Source of the DNA: Nymphaea colorata
Lineage: Eukaryota; Streptophyta; Magnoliopsida; Nymphaeales; Nymphaeaceae
Reading direction: 5' to 3'
NCBI RefSeq assembly: GCF_008831285.2
Contig: NC_045140.1
Location: 24,570,131-24,634,130, forward strand
Length of the DNA stretch: 64,000 nt
The first letter of the stretch is position 1; every line of letters starts with the position of its first letter. Made by a program: the position numbers and the translations under genes. The notes below the pieces were generated by a model. The model was given only the letters and a program-made list of their open reading frames with translations, was not told where the DNA came from and did no database searches. Shown here piece by piece: positions 36,328-57,010 of this stretch.

Positions 36328-39300
36328 TTTCTCATTTGGCATGAGGGTGAAGTAAGTTGAGCAATTTTTCGTCGTTGGTAGTTCCACAGCTTTTCGTTTA
36401 CTGTAAATATCAATCGAACTTCAAGTTTGATTGGTCCTGGCATTCAAGTTTGCCCTGATTTCCACCAAGTGATGCTTGTATCTCAAACCCCTGTGATTAA
36501 TGGGCACTTCTCATTTCCTCTGCGTTTCTTTTTTGGCAATCCATTATTAGATATTTTCTTGCTTTCTTAATTTACTTCTCTCTCTCCTTATTTGGGTGCT
36601 TGCATTTTAAGTGGCGATCATGATGGAACAGCTCATGGGTGGGGACGTAATAATGGTTCCGATAAGCTTGATCTTTTCCATTTCTGTCCTGAAGTGTCTT
36701 CTTCTATTGCCTAATCCAGTCAATATTCACAGTGAAAATGCCAGCCGGAACGCCATCTTCAGAGTCTTTCCGATTAGGATGTCAGAAAAATGTAACATTT
36801 CCTTGAATTTTTTCACACGAGAAGCTGAAAAACTAAAAGAAAATAGCGTGCATCAAACCCTCATTCTTGATTGCAGAGAGTGGTGTCTTGGTTATTACTG
36901 GAATGGAGATGATACGGTGAGATTCTTGGAAGGCTGCATGTTGCAAGGAACTCTTTCAGTTCTCTCCCGCATCTCTCCTTATCGAATACTCCTTAAAGAA
37001 ACTGAAAAAGAAAATCCCTAAATTCCTTTAATCTGCTCTTCTATGTCACGAGGAGCAGCTCAGAATGCTGCCCTGAAGTTGAACAGCATTCTGAGTTCTC
37101 TCTGATCCTCTCACCGTCCAGACGGGTTTCTTGACAGCTTCCTAATGCGAATAATACGACGAACTCTTGGTTGTCCAAGCGTCCACTCAAGCAGAAAAAT
37201 GCAATTCTACATCAGATCTATCAACAGTTCAAACTTAAAAGTATTGCAGTTCTTTACAGAAATTAGGCTCCTGTTGCTGTCGGTTGTAGTTGAGTTTGCA
37301 TTGTCAACGATCCACTTCTACCTGATTTAGCCGCATTCTCGTCGTAGTCGGCGGACTTTGGAGTTGTTTGACTTGGGTTCAGGGGATCGTCATCCAACTC
37401 CATTACACATTTTGTGAATTGGGTTTCTTAGTATTACATGCGGAAAGCAGGAACGAAAGAGAAAGGAGTTCCAGTTGTTTCCGTCTCAACCATATCTGTT
37501 CAAACTATTCAATACTGACATATGTTTTTCTTTTCTGTATCGCGTCGGTGCTCAAGCGGCCTTACTTGATAAGAGTCGGCAAACGTGAATTTTGTCTAAA
37601 GCTGAGATTCACACTTCACAGGGCAGAAACCAAATAAGGAAACAAAAGTAAAGAAATGAATGGTGGCCGTAGTATTTATGTCCTGTGAAATTCCTGACTG
37701 TGCCACCCACCTGCAACATCCAGGCGCAGTTAAAAACAATGTGCCTGCGCCCACAAATTACTCAAACCGGCCAGACTGATGGGGCCGCTTCTCCTATCAG
37801 CCAACTCAGCCTCTACCAACCTAAAATATTATTAAAAAGCCACAGACCTGAATAATCTTCTTGGACCCTTAAACCTTCCAAGAGAAAAGTTTGGTTCCAA
37901 GAGATAGGCATTTAAAGTTCTCACCCGACTGCTATTTAGATCGATCTGGACTCGACCCAAAAACTATCCGGGTAGGTGTCTGGTGTAATGCGCTTGGAGT
38001 TTGAAATCCATTTTAATGGAAAGTGGGTGCCTGACTTTAGATAACTGGACACCGAGCATGCGGATGGATCCGGAATATGCTTATCGCACACAAGGACCCG
38101 TTGACATCAGCCAATATGAACATTAGAGAGATTTGGTCTTTTCCTTCTCACTTTCTTTTAGAACATGCACCTTTAACTTCGTCACGTATCAAAGTGTACA
38201 CTTTATTTTATAGCTTCTCAAAGAAGTGGTGGACTTTGCTTATGGTAATGGGAAGGGAAAGCAAAGTATTAGATTAGAATGCACTTTTTGGTCTTACATG
38301 CCGACCTGGTGACTAAGATGGCGTGTCTTCCTTTGATGTTCTCCTTCAGATTTTGGCCATGCTGTTAATACTTATCCACAGATCACGAAACTGAAACAAG
38401 CAGCCGATTAAGAAGACTTTTGGGTCGCGGCTGAAGGTGGCGTATAAGGAACCCTACCGGTAATGGCGTTGGAGTCAAACAGAGGACAGAAGCTCGTAGC
38501 AAGATTCCATTGTAAAATTGGTGCGGAAACTGTCAACGAGCTTCGCTAACAAAGTCCTCCAGATCGTCTCTCGGAAAGCTGCCAACGGGAAAATGCACAA
38601 TCCTCTTTCCAGTTGGAGTTTCCTTATGCGCATTTCCATTTGTTTATGTCTTCATTTGGTTAGAACAGATCCCCATGGTCGAACTCACCAGCAATTTGCT
38701 GTTCTTGACAAGCATTTGAAGAGAACAAAAATCCAAGAGAGGAAGGATCTGCCCACATGTTAAAGCTTCTTGTGTGCCATCTTTTTCCTAAGGACAAAAA
38801 CTCTACACAGGTCCACCACAGTTGGTTTTACGGCTTTACCGTTATTCCTCACCTGTAATGCACAAAAGAACTGAGACCCAACCAAGTGTTCCGCTGCCCT
38901 TCACTGCTCTTCATAACATAGGCCTTTGTATGGAGGTGCCTCGTCTAATCGGTTCTGAGGCACAAAATCTCATCAAACCACATAAAACTACGTATCCCAC
39001 AATGAATCATGTGCTTCCAACAGCGTCTCACGAATTTCTCATGTCGTCGAACTGTCTGAGGTTGTTACAGAGTATCGTGACCAATGAACACGATGATCCG
39101 TGTGCTGGCCAGATTAACAACCATTTCTTTCTTTATTTTTGGAAATGTAGATTGCCAGACAATGTTACCAGAGCATTCGACGAGAAAAAAAGTAAACAGT
39201 GTGAACAAATCCTCAAGGACTTCTTTCTCACCGGCAATGTGAATCTTGTGATCTCCAAACGGAATAACCTGCAAATTGTTAGGATGAAGGATCAATAAGG

Positions 39301-39844
39301 CATGCCAATGTCCATCTCAAAAAGGAATGGAGAGAAACATTTGATCTTGTTATGACAATACTAATGTCTGATCGTAATAAGGCACCCGCAAAAATTACCA
39401 AATAATAAGAAAAATAAATTTGTAGGGCACAAAACAGAAAAATATCAAACATAAAATACACATAGGTCAGCGATATGCCTAAATCTATGGGCAAAATTGG
39501 AGCACACTTACTATAAATCAAGATAGGTTACATAGGCAATATAATAAATCCTTCAAAACCCAAATAGGGCAAAGCCCTAAAGGAAACAACAACAAAGAAT
39601 AATCTCAAAGATAAAAAAAAAATAATACGTTTCTCTTCTCTTAAAAGGGAAAAACACCTAAAAGTACCTCAAAAAAAAAAGCCTCTAGAACAAAGATGGA
39701 GTCAGCAATCAAGTGAAAGCCAAAGCCCTTGTTTCTCTCTCTTCTTTCCCCAAAAAAAGAAGTCTCCATAATGGAATGCGTAAAAGGGAGAATCTGAATC
39801 CCCTTGTATATCAAAGAGTAGAAATGTCAATCTAGTTCATGCAG
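36328..39844. other. Intergenic, no gene supported
   Basis: Frames at 36611-37021 and 38822-39298 (+) are open for 136 and 158 codons. They show no domain, and the second opens with TTG. A perfect 12-bp hairpin is at 37059-37095. A/T-rich low-complexity sequence fills 39300-39720. Confidence 0.5.
37059..37095. repeat. Perfect 12-bp inverted repeat, 13-nt loop
   Basis: CTCAGAATGCTG (37059-37070) pairs exactly with CAGCATTCTGAG (37084-37095). It is about 0.75 kb downstream of the unknown gene; function unknown. Confidence 0.75.
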
Positions 39845-40168
39845 GGGAAGTTTGGATGACAACCTAAAACCAGGTTTTGGGAGACAACCTGGTTTTACCC
39901 CAAAACACCATTTCAAGAATGTTTGGATGACATTAAAACTGGGTTTTGGCAAAACCTGGTTTTGGCAAAACCTGATTTTCATGAAGGCCTGAAAAACCTG
40001 CCTCCCCTCAGGTTTTTTAGGTCAGACTAATTTTTGCCTCTAAACCCAATTGTTCACTTGTCATCCAAACATTCAAACCACGTTTATAAAACTAGGTTTT
40101 TAACCAGGTTTTCACAAAACTTGCTTTTTACAGAACCAAGTTTTCCGAGGGTGTCATCCAAACGCTCC
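39845..40168. mobile_element. MITE with outer and inner inverted repeats
   Basis: The 324-bp element has 17-bp outer terminal inverted repeats: left GGGAAGTTTGGATGACA (39845-39861), and right, inverted, GGAGCGTTTGGATGACA (40152-40168). It is flanked by an exact 5-bp duplication TGCAG (39840-39844 and 40169-40173). A second, inner pair of the same GTTTGGATGACA core lies at 39921-39932 and 40059-40070. Between them AAAACCTGGTTTTGGC-type words repeat. There is no coding capacity. The superfamily is uncertain. Confidence 0.8.
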
Positions 40169-40173
40169 TGCAG

Positions 40174-41948
40174 TGTTTGAACTTGACAATTGAAAACAAC
40201 TTGGTTAAAACATCAGCAAAATTGTCTGCAGCGCCAATTTTCTTCACAAGAATTTAAGTAGATCTTAAATTAAAAGTTATTATGCCATGCAAGTTTATTT
40301 TCTTTTTATTTAATCGTTTCTGTGGTGGCTTATTATGATTAGACAGTATGTACGTAACAAATCTAGAACATATGGATATTAAGTTTCATAAACAGAAGTA
40401 CTGTAATACAATGAACATGAAGACCAAAGTGAACAGTAATTTTAAACAGATGCAACAGCTTGTGATATAAAAGATAGACACGAAGGCACTTTTTTGCATG
40501 AGTAAATGCCTCACTTATTTGCTGCCCAACATGAAAAGAGATATTCCCCAACGACAAGATATTAATCATGCTTGTGTTTCACCTGAAGAATTGGTGTGGT
40601 GATCACATTGAGTGTTAAAAAGGGAATACACCACCCTCAGGTAACATAGTTTCCTCAACAAGAGGCAGCTTCCTTTGACAGAGGTGCTCATTGTACTTGT
40701 CAAGTAATCGTACACGAAAAAACACTCAAAACATCTAAGACCACATCGCTGCAGATGTAACAATGTGACAAGCTAGACTACATCATCTTTATTGTCTCAT
40801 CTTGAGGGTTAGGAAACAGAAATTTGTAAGGAAAAAGTTGGGCAGCAAGCGCAATAATGCAAAAAGTAGGTATCTAGTGCATGATCAAGTTACAAAGAAG
40901 ACTGCATCTATGGCTACCCTTTATAAGCTGGGAAGCTGGAATCAGGCACATTCCCACAGTTTATGTGAAAAATGATACCTGCCGAGAGGTATTAAGCTAG
41001 AGTAGAGAGATACCAGATATGCCAAGAGGAACCACTAGTATCAAATTCTTGAAGTCCTCCTAAATCTGAAAATGCGACCCAGATAAAGTAATCTAGTGGC
41101 AGCAAAAGAACATGATGATGAATGCTGCAGTTGATAATAAAACAGCACAATAATGCTGTAAAATATGTCAAACAGCAGAAAATTATCAACTGTTTGCAAC
41201 CTATATCATTATTTCCCTGACAAATTCTGATTTCATTAATGTCCAAACTGCCAAATGTGTCACCATAAGGACCACATCCAGATAGAAAACATCAGTCGAA
41301 GATAATCAATCACCCTATGAAAGCTCTTGCTCTCAGGAAGCTGGAGATGGGAGATGAATAATAGGCAAGAAGGTTAAAGGATATTTAACAGTACTATAAG
41401 ACAGCCTCCACAATGGGACACGCAAAGATGTTAAGGTCATCGTTTATCTTCTGTTAAAAAAAATTCAAGACATTGCAGCAATGCTATCTGGCATTTCAGC
41501 CATTTTATCAGCTTATCCTGCGTGGGTCATCTGTTACAACGCCAATAATCCCACTACACTAAAATACAACGGCCATAGCATTGAAACATCATGGATCAGC
41601 ATATCAAAGAGCACTTAACAAATCTAAATCATAGAAGTTCACTAATAACTACTATTCTAAATCACAGAAGTTCATTATAACTACTCTTCTGAAAAACAAT
41701 GAAGGAAAACTAGTCGATTTATACATGAATCAAACAAAAGAAATGAAATTGGAGGTAAAAATAAGATAAGCAGAGATATATAACTTACGAAGCAGTATAT
41801 GAAACAGAATATTTGTTCCTCTTGCTTCCTCTTTCCTGTTCATATGTACGTTCACACGTCGAGAAAGTTCAAGCAATCTTTCTGTCAGCTTATCTCCAAG
41901 ATCGAAATACGAAAAGATTGACAATGAAATCTTAACAACATCTAAGCT
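40174..41948. other. 3' flank of the basic-protein gene with exon-like segments
   Basis: No complete gene could be assembled. On the minus strand there are open, splice-bounded segments: 41789-41946 (ends at donor C/GTAAGT), 41014-41065 (CAG acceptor, CTG/GTATCT donor; DLGGLQEFDTSGSSWH) and a stop-terminated peptide ending LPEGGVFPF at 40615. They may be exons of an unrecognised gene or alternative 3' exons; see findings. Confidence 0.3.
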
Positions 41949-42797
41949 TCAGGAAGACGCAGCGGACGTATTAGCTCTTTGCCTCTTAGCATTTCGTCTG
42001 CTCTTTACTTTCTTGGCGCGCAATTGAGATACCTCTGTTGACAAAAACAAATGGTGCATTAGGTGCCAATTGCAGTTCTTTTCATCCCGTCTCCAAAAAC
42101 TGAAACAAACTTTAACCATGGCGCTCAAGCCAACCATTTTTCTCTTCCTCCACTGTTTCTTTTTCTCCATGGTTGTCTGTCTCATGAAGAGAATCTGTTG
42201 TTTGTCGGTCTGCCAGAGATAGAGAGGTCTGGTCTACAGCAGCGTCGGAAGGTAGGCGAGGGCCAATGAAGCGCATTTTGGCACATAAAGCCGCCCATTC
42301 CTTGAGCTTCTTTTTCTTGACCCTTTTCCTCTGCGAACGGGTCAGCTTCTTCTCGCCGACCCCCTCTTCCTCCGAGTCGGTGCAATTGGGATCAGAACCG
42401 TTATTGCCCTCTTCTGAGCCAAAACACGTAGAGATATAAAGGTTTGCAGGAAAACCCCGAGAAAGAGAAAGGGAGAGAGAGAAACAGAGAGACGTGCCTT
42501 GGGAGGCAAGGGGTGCCGAATGTTCAGAGGGGGGCTCAGTCTCTGGCCCTGCCTCCTGTTAAGAATCACGTTAAGAACCAGCAGATTGGAGAAACTACTG
42601 ATCATTAAAAAAGCGGGTGGTGTGAACCACATAAAATGGACAACCCAAAAATCACGAGAGAAATGGAAAAGGATTACTTGATGAACGGATTGATCAGGTG
42701 GTGGTGATAGCGGCGGTGGGGAAGATGGGTACAGCTGCCTCAGTAGAGCTTCGTGGAACTGCTTCCGCTTCCCTCCCCCGTAAGGTGGTTCCACCAT
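41949..42797 (-). CDS. Small basic Lys-rich protein, function unknown
   Basis: Four exons, 42678-42797, 42498-42555, 42117-42413 and 41949-42034, giving 186 aa in consistent phase. The N-terminus MVEPPYGGGKRKQFHEALL is followed by a Pro-rich stretch, an acidic patch (DSEEEGVGE) and a strongly basic block LTRSQRKRVKKKKLKEW (about residues 83-99). The tail KSRRNAKRQRA is also basic. This looks like a nuclear or nucleolar protein (RNA- or ribosome-related by composition), but I cannot name the family. Intron 2 has a GC donor (CAAG/GCACGT), the only choice that keeps the frame. The third-exon donor is ambiguous: CATG/GTTAAA used here, or AATG/GTTGGC 18 bp earlier, in the same phase. A TC/GA microsatellite lies in the 5' UTR. 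Confidence 0.68.
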
Positions 42798-42805
42798 CCG
42801 GTTCT

Positions 42806-42808
<3 letters not shown>

Positions 42809-42837
<29 letters not shown>
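42809..42837. repeat. (TC)n microsatellite
   Basis: It sits 12 bp upstream of the start codon of the basic-protein gene, so its transcript should carry a GA run in the leader. Confidence 0.92.
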
Positions 42838-42840
<3 letters not shown>

Positions 42841-44072
42841 TCTCGACCAGAGCAAGAAGCTGTTCGGATAATGCGATCTTGGCGCGCTGAACCCTCCCAC
42901 TTCGGGTTTAATCATGGTGGATTTCATTTCACGCTTCAATCGTGAAACATACAGAAACACTTTGGCTATAAATTGGCTGAGCTCGAGTATCTTGTCCGTC
43001 AATTATTGTGCACGCCAGGTGTTCTAAACTCAGCATTTGAGAACGTTGATCGAACAAGCTCTAAAGCTAAACAATGGTTGCACTCGCCTGGTCATGTGTG
43101 TGGGCTTAAAATTTTCCCGTGTACAGTAAAGAGTTCGATAACAAGGACACACCCACAGGGCCACAACCAAGTTCACAAAAAGGCTTTTCAATTGGCATGA
43201 CCTGGAGAATCAGCGAGAATTTGTGTTAGTAATGGGTTTCCTGCTAATGATGTAAGAGATTGGGCCCTAAGTAGGCAGGGGCTTCTTTGTTTTGTTTTTT
43301 TGGCTTTATTCATTCTTTATTTTTTGTATTTTTTCTCTTATCATTAATGAAGGGGTCTCCCCAGCCCGCGTTGATGGAAACAAGGAAACACCCACAACCA
43401 AATACATTCACAATCAATTCAATGCTTTAGTTTATTTTGCTTCTAAAAGAGAGCCTTCTAAGCACCACCCACCTACCAGACCTGACGGTTAAACCTCAAA
43501 CCTCAAGTGAGCCAGAACCACCATGCCACATCCCAAAAACTCGGGATGGAGACTGGAGAGTGACAAGGGTAGGACTTGATTCGTGGTCTTCATAATGCAT
43601 CTTTACAGATGAATTGTTCGTGCCAATTTAGTATTATGTGTAGGCCCACGGGTATACACTGCATGTATGGCCCCGAAATGGCCAACAGGCAACAACCAAT
43701 TGCCATTAATAGGTTGGGCCTCCACTTGTCCTCCAACAACCATTCGCACGGAGATGGTGTGGCACGGGAGCAGGCATCAGCCAAGGTCCAGCTTCATGTG
43801 CACAAGAGTGTGCCATCATGTCGTCATAATGTTGTCTTCACAGTTCACACTAACACTTCCCGCGTGGACCTTCCTCATCTCCTAGAGAGCCTTACAGCCA
43901 GAGTTGTTACATCGGAGTAGTTATCTTTGTTATAAACTTTAAATCTCAGCTTCGCCTGTTATTTTCAGTCCCTTCTCGAAAAAGTCAGGGCACCTGTTAT
44001 TTTCAGTCAGTTAAGAAGATGATCAAACAATTTTGTTGCTCCTTAGTTTGTCATAAAGTTTAAAGTAAACCA

Positions 44073-44190
44073 AGGAGTGTAATACAACTGGTTAGTGTGG
44101 TGTGCATGTTGACGGTGCATTATCATCAGTTTGATTTCCATACTCTTTTAAACTGCAAATGGTGGCAAGCACGCCACTCTAGTTAAAAAA
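44073..44190 (+). mobile_element. tRNA-derived SINE-like element
   Basis: GGAGTGTAATACAACTGGTTAGTG (44073-44096) contains an A-box-like segment, and CAGTTTGATTTCC (44127-44139) is B-box-like. The run AAAAAA near 44185-44190 gives a short A-tail. The spacing fits a pol III internal promoter. A clear target-site duplication was not found. Confidence 0.5.
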
Positions 44191-44214
44191 TGTACAGTTT
44201 AGGAACGAGGCCCC

Positions 44215-44430
44215 CTCTCTCTTTCACTCGTGATATCAAGAGAAGATGAGGAAGAAGAAAACATACAAGGATTTTTATGTGGTTCAGAGACCAAAGTTTT
44301 CCTTTATGTCCATGGCCGCACAAGATTTTTTACTAACTCAGAATCAATAATACAAAAGACAACCCGCCTCTTAAACATGGGAATGAGGACGAAACCGCAA
44401 AACAGCAAAATTAGGAAAGCCTATTAAATA
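44215..44430 (+). mobile_element. Solo/partial LTR fragment (copia-type)
   Basis: It shares the string GATTTTTATGTGGTTCAGAG ... TTTATGTCCATGGCCGCACAAG ... AAACATGGGAA with the fragment at 56739-57010, and the ACGTGGTTCGG core with the intact LTR at 62539. This ACGTGGTT...CGTCCA(T/C)G arrangement is typical of plant copia LTRs. Confidence 0.6.
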
Positions 44431-45102
44431 AGGATCAGGATCCATACTCTAACATGTACTGTACATCCACTAAGCAGTCCTGGACCCTGGGGACTAAGAA
44501 AAGGGAGAGGGCTTCAGCTCTTCTTCGAGCAGCTTCTGCTCATCCAAAGGAGGATGCTGGAACAGAGAACTTGGGGGATGCTGGTTTCTGAATTTCAGAA
44601 AAATTTTTTGTGTTCCTAAGCTCATTGTGACTCTACAAGAGGAGCAGGTATAGACATGTCCAGGTCTTCAAATTTACCACCGTGTATCATCATTGTGGTC
44701 ATAAGATGATAAAGCCATAAAGGTAGTTAGGCTGTGAAGGATATTATTAGCGGTAACAACTATTAAAGGCACTCAGATCATGGTAGAATAGGGAATTAAA
44801 CTTTGAGAAAGGGTAAGGACTAAGGAATTGTACGACTCTATTAAGAGGAGAAAGCTATTATTATGCATGTGTTACATGTATAACAATGATACAAATTTAA
44901 CTGCAACTAACTAGTTTCCATTCATATGAAAACATACAATGCAATACAACGTGTGGTAGTCCTACCTTTCCTACGATTTCCTGTTGTATATAATGTTACT
45001 TCCGTTCATGCGACTGCTGCTAGTATGGTCCTTTGGTTTGTAAGCAATATTCTTGGCTTCGTATGTATATTACAGTGTCTAATGTTTATGTGGCCGCAAG
45101 CT

Positions 45103-45126
45103 CCAGTCATTTAAGATGCCAGTCAT

Positions 45127-45134
<8 letters not shown>
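45103..45134. repeat. 16-bp perfect tandem duplication at the ABCC stop codon
   Basis: CCAGTCATTTAAGATG occurs twice, at 45103-45118 and 45119-45134. The TAA stop (45127-45129) and the last two codons lie in the sense-proximal copy. Confidence 0.95.
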
Positions 45135-53989
<8,855 letters not shown>

Positions 53990-54030
53990 TATCTGTTTTT
54001 GTGCTTCTCCACCAACACATCCACCAGCCC

Positions 54031-54038
54031 TATATATA
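54031..54038 (-). promoter_or_regulatory. TATA box of the TMD0-less ABCC gene
   Basis: On the minus strand CTTATATATAGGG lies 42-49 bp before the ATG at 53989. That is the right spacing for transcription to start about 15-20 bp upstream of the ATG. It supports the short N-terminus as the true one. Confidence 0.5.
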
Positions 54039-54041
54039 AGC

Positions 54042-56738
54042 ACCCAGAAACTTACCGACATCAAAAAGGAAGAGGAAGCAGCATATTGTTTTAGTTCTAT
54101 GTCTAAAGAGGACGACAGCACATGCAGAACGCAAATGGAAGCTTATGCTGAAGAAAAAGTAATTTAATGTAAAACACACGGGACCACAAGTTCTGCAAAT
54201 CATGTCATCTTCTTCCCACAAAAATACGAAGCCAAACAAGCCTGCAGAGATTCTCTTCAACACAACTCTAAAGTGGGTACCATTTATTGACTAAACTACC
54301 AGCAATACGCCCTACCCTTGCCCAAATTGACTTGAGCAGACTTGGCAAAGCCGCCTAGTTCATATTCCTATGGTGGCTGATCTGTTTGAAGTTATAGATA
54401 TGTCACATGGGCATGTTTTTGAATATGTGTCTAATACTGCAAAACTTTCGAACCCACGAGGTAGGTAGAAAAAGAGAAAGAATTCCTTCTCATCCAATAA
54501 TTCATCCCTCATAAAAGCAACAACAGAAACGGCCAAAGCTTTGGCATTCATGAATCACAAGAACAAGAAAGAATGAAAGTAAAACGCCTATCAAGAAAGG
54601 AAGAGAAACTGCATACCTCTCTTTAGCCCCCCGCCCATGTAGCCATTGACGGAGTTCTAGCAAGTTTTAGTGTTAACTATACTGTGGAGAAGGAAACGGC
54701 TTGGATTTTATACCTCGCAATGCTCAAAGGTCACATGTCTACGGCCAGTTACGCAACGTGCACGAAGTTATGTCGACATGTTCTGCAGTGAAGGGAAAGT
54801 CCAAAAGCCACAAGAGGAGGCTGTTACCAGAAAAGGACAGCGCGAATGCAAGGGAGTGAGAGCAGCATGAGCTCATTAATGGCAAGCCCATATCGAGTCA
54901 TTAAGAACATCTTCCAAAAGTCCAGGCGGACATGGACTTCACCGCCGTTTGGTGCTAATCTGCGACCCTTCTGGTCCATATTTTGAGGACTAAAGAAGAA
55001 CCAACCATTTACTTAATAAAATAAACATGATAAATAAGTTTTTTTTTTTTAATTTAAAAATTTAAGAATGGTAGGCTCGTTAAACGACTTATCTCTTAAA
55101 CATTGGAAAACAGAGTCTGTTAGTCCAGATTCTTTTAATTTTATATAGTACAAATCCACATAAAGCAGTTATTTTCTTCCTAAAATTTGCTTTCGAAATA
55201 TTCATTTCACATCTTAGTAAGAAGAAATATGTTTCACAAGATTAAAAAATCTAAACCTTTACCAATTCGACCTTGTCAGGGGACGCCCCAAAACAAATGT
55301 CATTAAACTTGGTGCCTATTTGCCAGTATACATTCTAATACACATCTTATTTGCCTATATTGAGCCTTATGCATACAATGCTGGCTGATGTGATCCTACA
55401 TGTTTTTTTTTATTTTTGGACGAAAATTCTAAATATTTTAAATTCGACATGGACTGATGCATACTGGTCAACACGCCATTTCTGTGGATAAAACGTATAA
55501 GACTTGTACTGCTAAGATTGTTCAAAATGACGACGTTTTTGTTGGTTTGTCTAGTTTTTCTTTTGCAGAAATTACCAAATTGAAAGTTTCAGACTGCCAT
55601 CTGCTACTTTTCAAAAGCAGATAGAGGCATCAATCTGCCTATCAGCTTCAAGTCCATAAGTTTCATTAGTTGTTTCAACGATCCATAATTTAAGATCATC
55701 TTTAATTCTGCCTACCTGATTCCTGCTTATCGCTATCATCTCTGCAAGTTGCATGCGGCCCTCATTTCATTTCTTGGTTTGCACTATGGAGCATGGCTTT
55801 AGAAGCAAAGGCAGGAAGTAATGTAAAGAAGTAAGATCAGACCCTCCCCATCCAAGCTTGAAGTTTCTCAGCACAAAGAATTAAAGTATGGGTCTTAAGT
55901 GGATCTTAGGACTGGCCTAAGATTCTTAGTTTGATGAACCATATATTTTAGCATGGATCTTTGCCCACATCAATACACGTATTCAGCAGATCTATAGGTT
56001 TCAAATCCCGAGCAATCAAACGCCGCCTCAGAGTCATGAAGCATGTGACTAGATCTAGAAATCAACAAGGCATACCGTGCATCTTTTGATCTAACCACGC
56101 CAACCTACGTTCTTTTACTGAGTCGATTCCCCTGTTCAACACAAGGTCTTATGCGCTTGCAACATATGATCGAAAAGCACCTTTGCAGGTGAAAGCTCCC
56201 TTCCATGCCAAGCCCAAGTTATGTGTTTGCAAAGACTCCCAACAATAAGGTAGGGCTTCATCATCCATATCTCCGACATCCCTTGAAGATAGGACGAATA
56301 GTGGCTAATCTTTCTGTGGGTTGTAATCTTCTATAAATGTTTCTATTATTGATTGTTGATGAGGCTAAGAAGATTCGCTAACTATTTTCCGCTTATTCTT
56401 TCCAAAATTTGTTATGAAAAGATTTGTCAACATTGCCATGAGGTCTGTTATCTTGCCTCTAAGCTTGGTTGAACCATGTAATCAAGAGCATGGAAGTCTA
56501 ATGAGAGAAGGTATCGTCATCGTCGATGTAGGTATATATGAGGCCGAACCACGTAAATCAGGCATCCCCCTCTTGATTTCTTGTTTCCCTATGAGTGTGT
56601 CCATTGTTATCGCTTCGTTTCGAATCATCCTAGTGTTCATCCTTCTTTATTTGACCTCCACTTACGGAGAAAGGATTGTATCATATGGTACGCAGAATGG
56701 CTTAAAAATTTATCCTCATGATGTCAGGAACAAGGCCC
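54042..56738. other. Upstream of ABCC, no gene seen
   Basis: I looked for the missing TMD0 exon on the minus strand and found no frame with repeated hydrophobic helices. The only notable content is the inverted copy of the intron-2 block at 55590-55782. Confidence 0.55.
55590..55782 (+). repeat. Inverted-duplicate block, copy upstream of ABCC
   Basis: Plus-strand copy of the block at 51554-51746, opposite in orientation and about 3.8 kb away, on the other side of ABCC exons 1 and 2. No exon 2-like sequence flanks it. Confidence 0.88.
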
Positions 56739-57010
56739 TGTCCCTCTCACTTATGACATCAAGATAAGAAAACGAAGAAGATAAAGAAGAAGGAGACAAT
56801 GATTTTTACGTGGTTTGGAGATGATATTCTACAACGTCCATGACCACACAAGGCTTTTTCAGTATCAAGGAGAGAACTAAAGATACAAGGAACTGCCCAG
56901 CTTTTATCACCATCACATAAAGATCCAAGAATTCAAGGAACAACACCCCTTGTTATCACTATCACAGAAAGATCCACCAATACAATGAACTACTCCCCTC
57001 AAACATGGGA
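56739..57010 (+). mobile_element. LTR fragment (copia-type)
   Basis: It matches the fragment at 44215-44430: TCACTTATGACATCAAGATAAG, GATTTTTACGTGGTTTGGAG, ACGTCCATGACCACACAAGG and AAACATGGGAAC, in the same order. An internal partial repeat (ATCACATAAAGATCCAAGAAT versus ATCACAGAAAGATCCACCAAT) is present. No coding part is attached. Confidence 0.6.

Larger units (their letters stand above)
42838..45126. other. Intergenic, contains SINE and LTR fragments
   Basis: The left part is the promoter region of the basic-protein gene. Apart from the SINE-like and LTR-like pieces listed separately, no gene or domain is seen. Frames at 43576-43920 and 44926-45114 show no similarity I recognise; the latter is antisense to the ABCC 3' flank. 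Confidence 0.5.

Noticed and set aside
36380-36405. TTCCACAGCTTTTCG resembling miR396
   Set aside because: Matches only the first half of the mature miRNA and no complementary arm is found nearby.
38822-39298. 158-codon plus-strand frame
   Set aside because: Begins with TTG, no domain; a frame of this length can occur by chance in a window this size.
54030-54263. Minus-strand hydrophobic frame as the missing TMD0
   Set aside because: Too short, wrong frame, only scattered hydrophobic stretches and not the five-helix pattern of TMD0.
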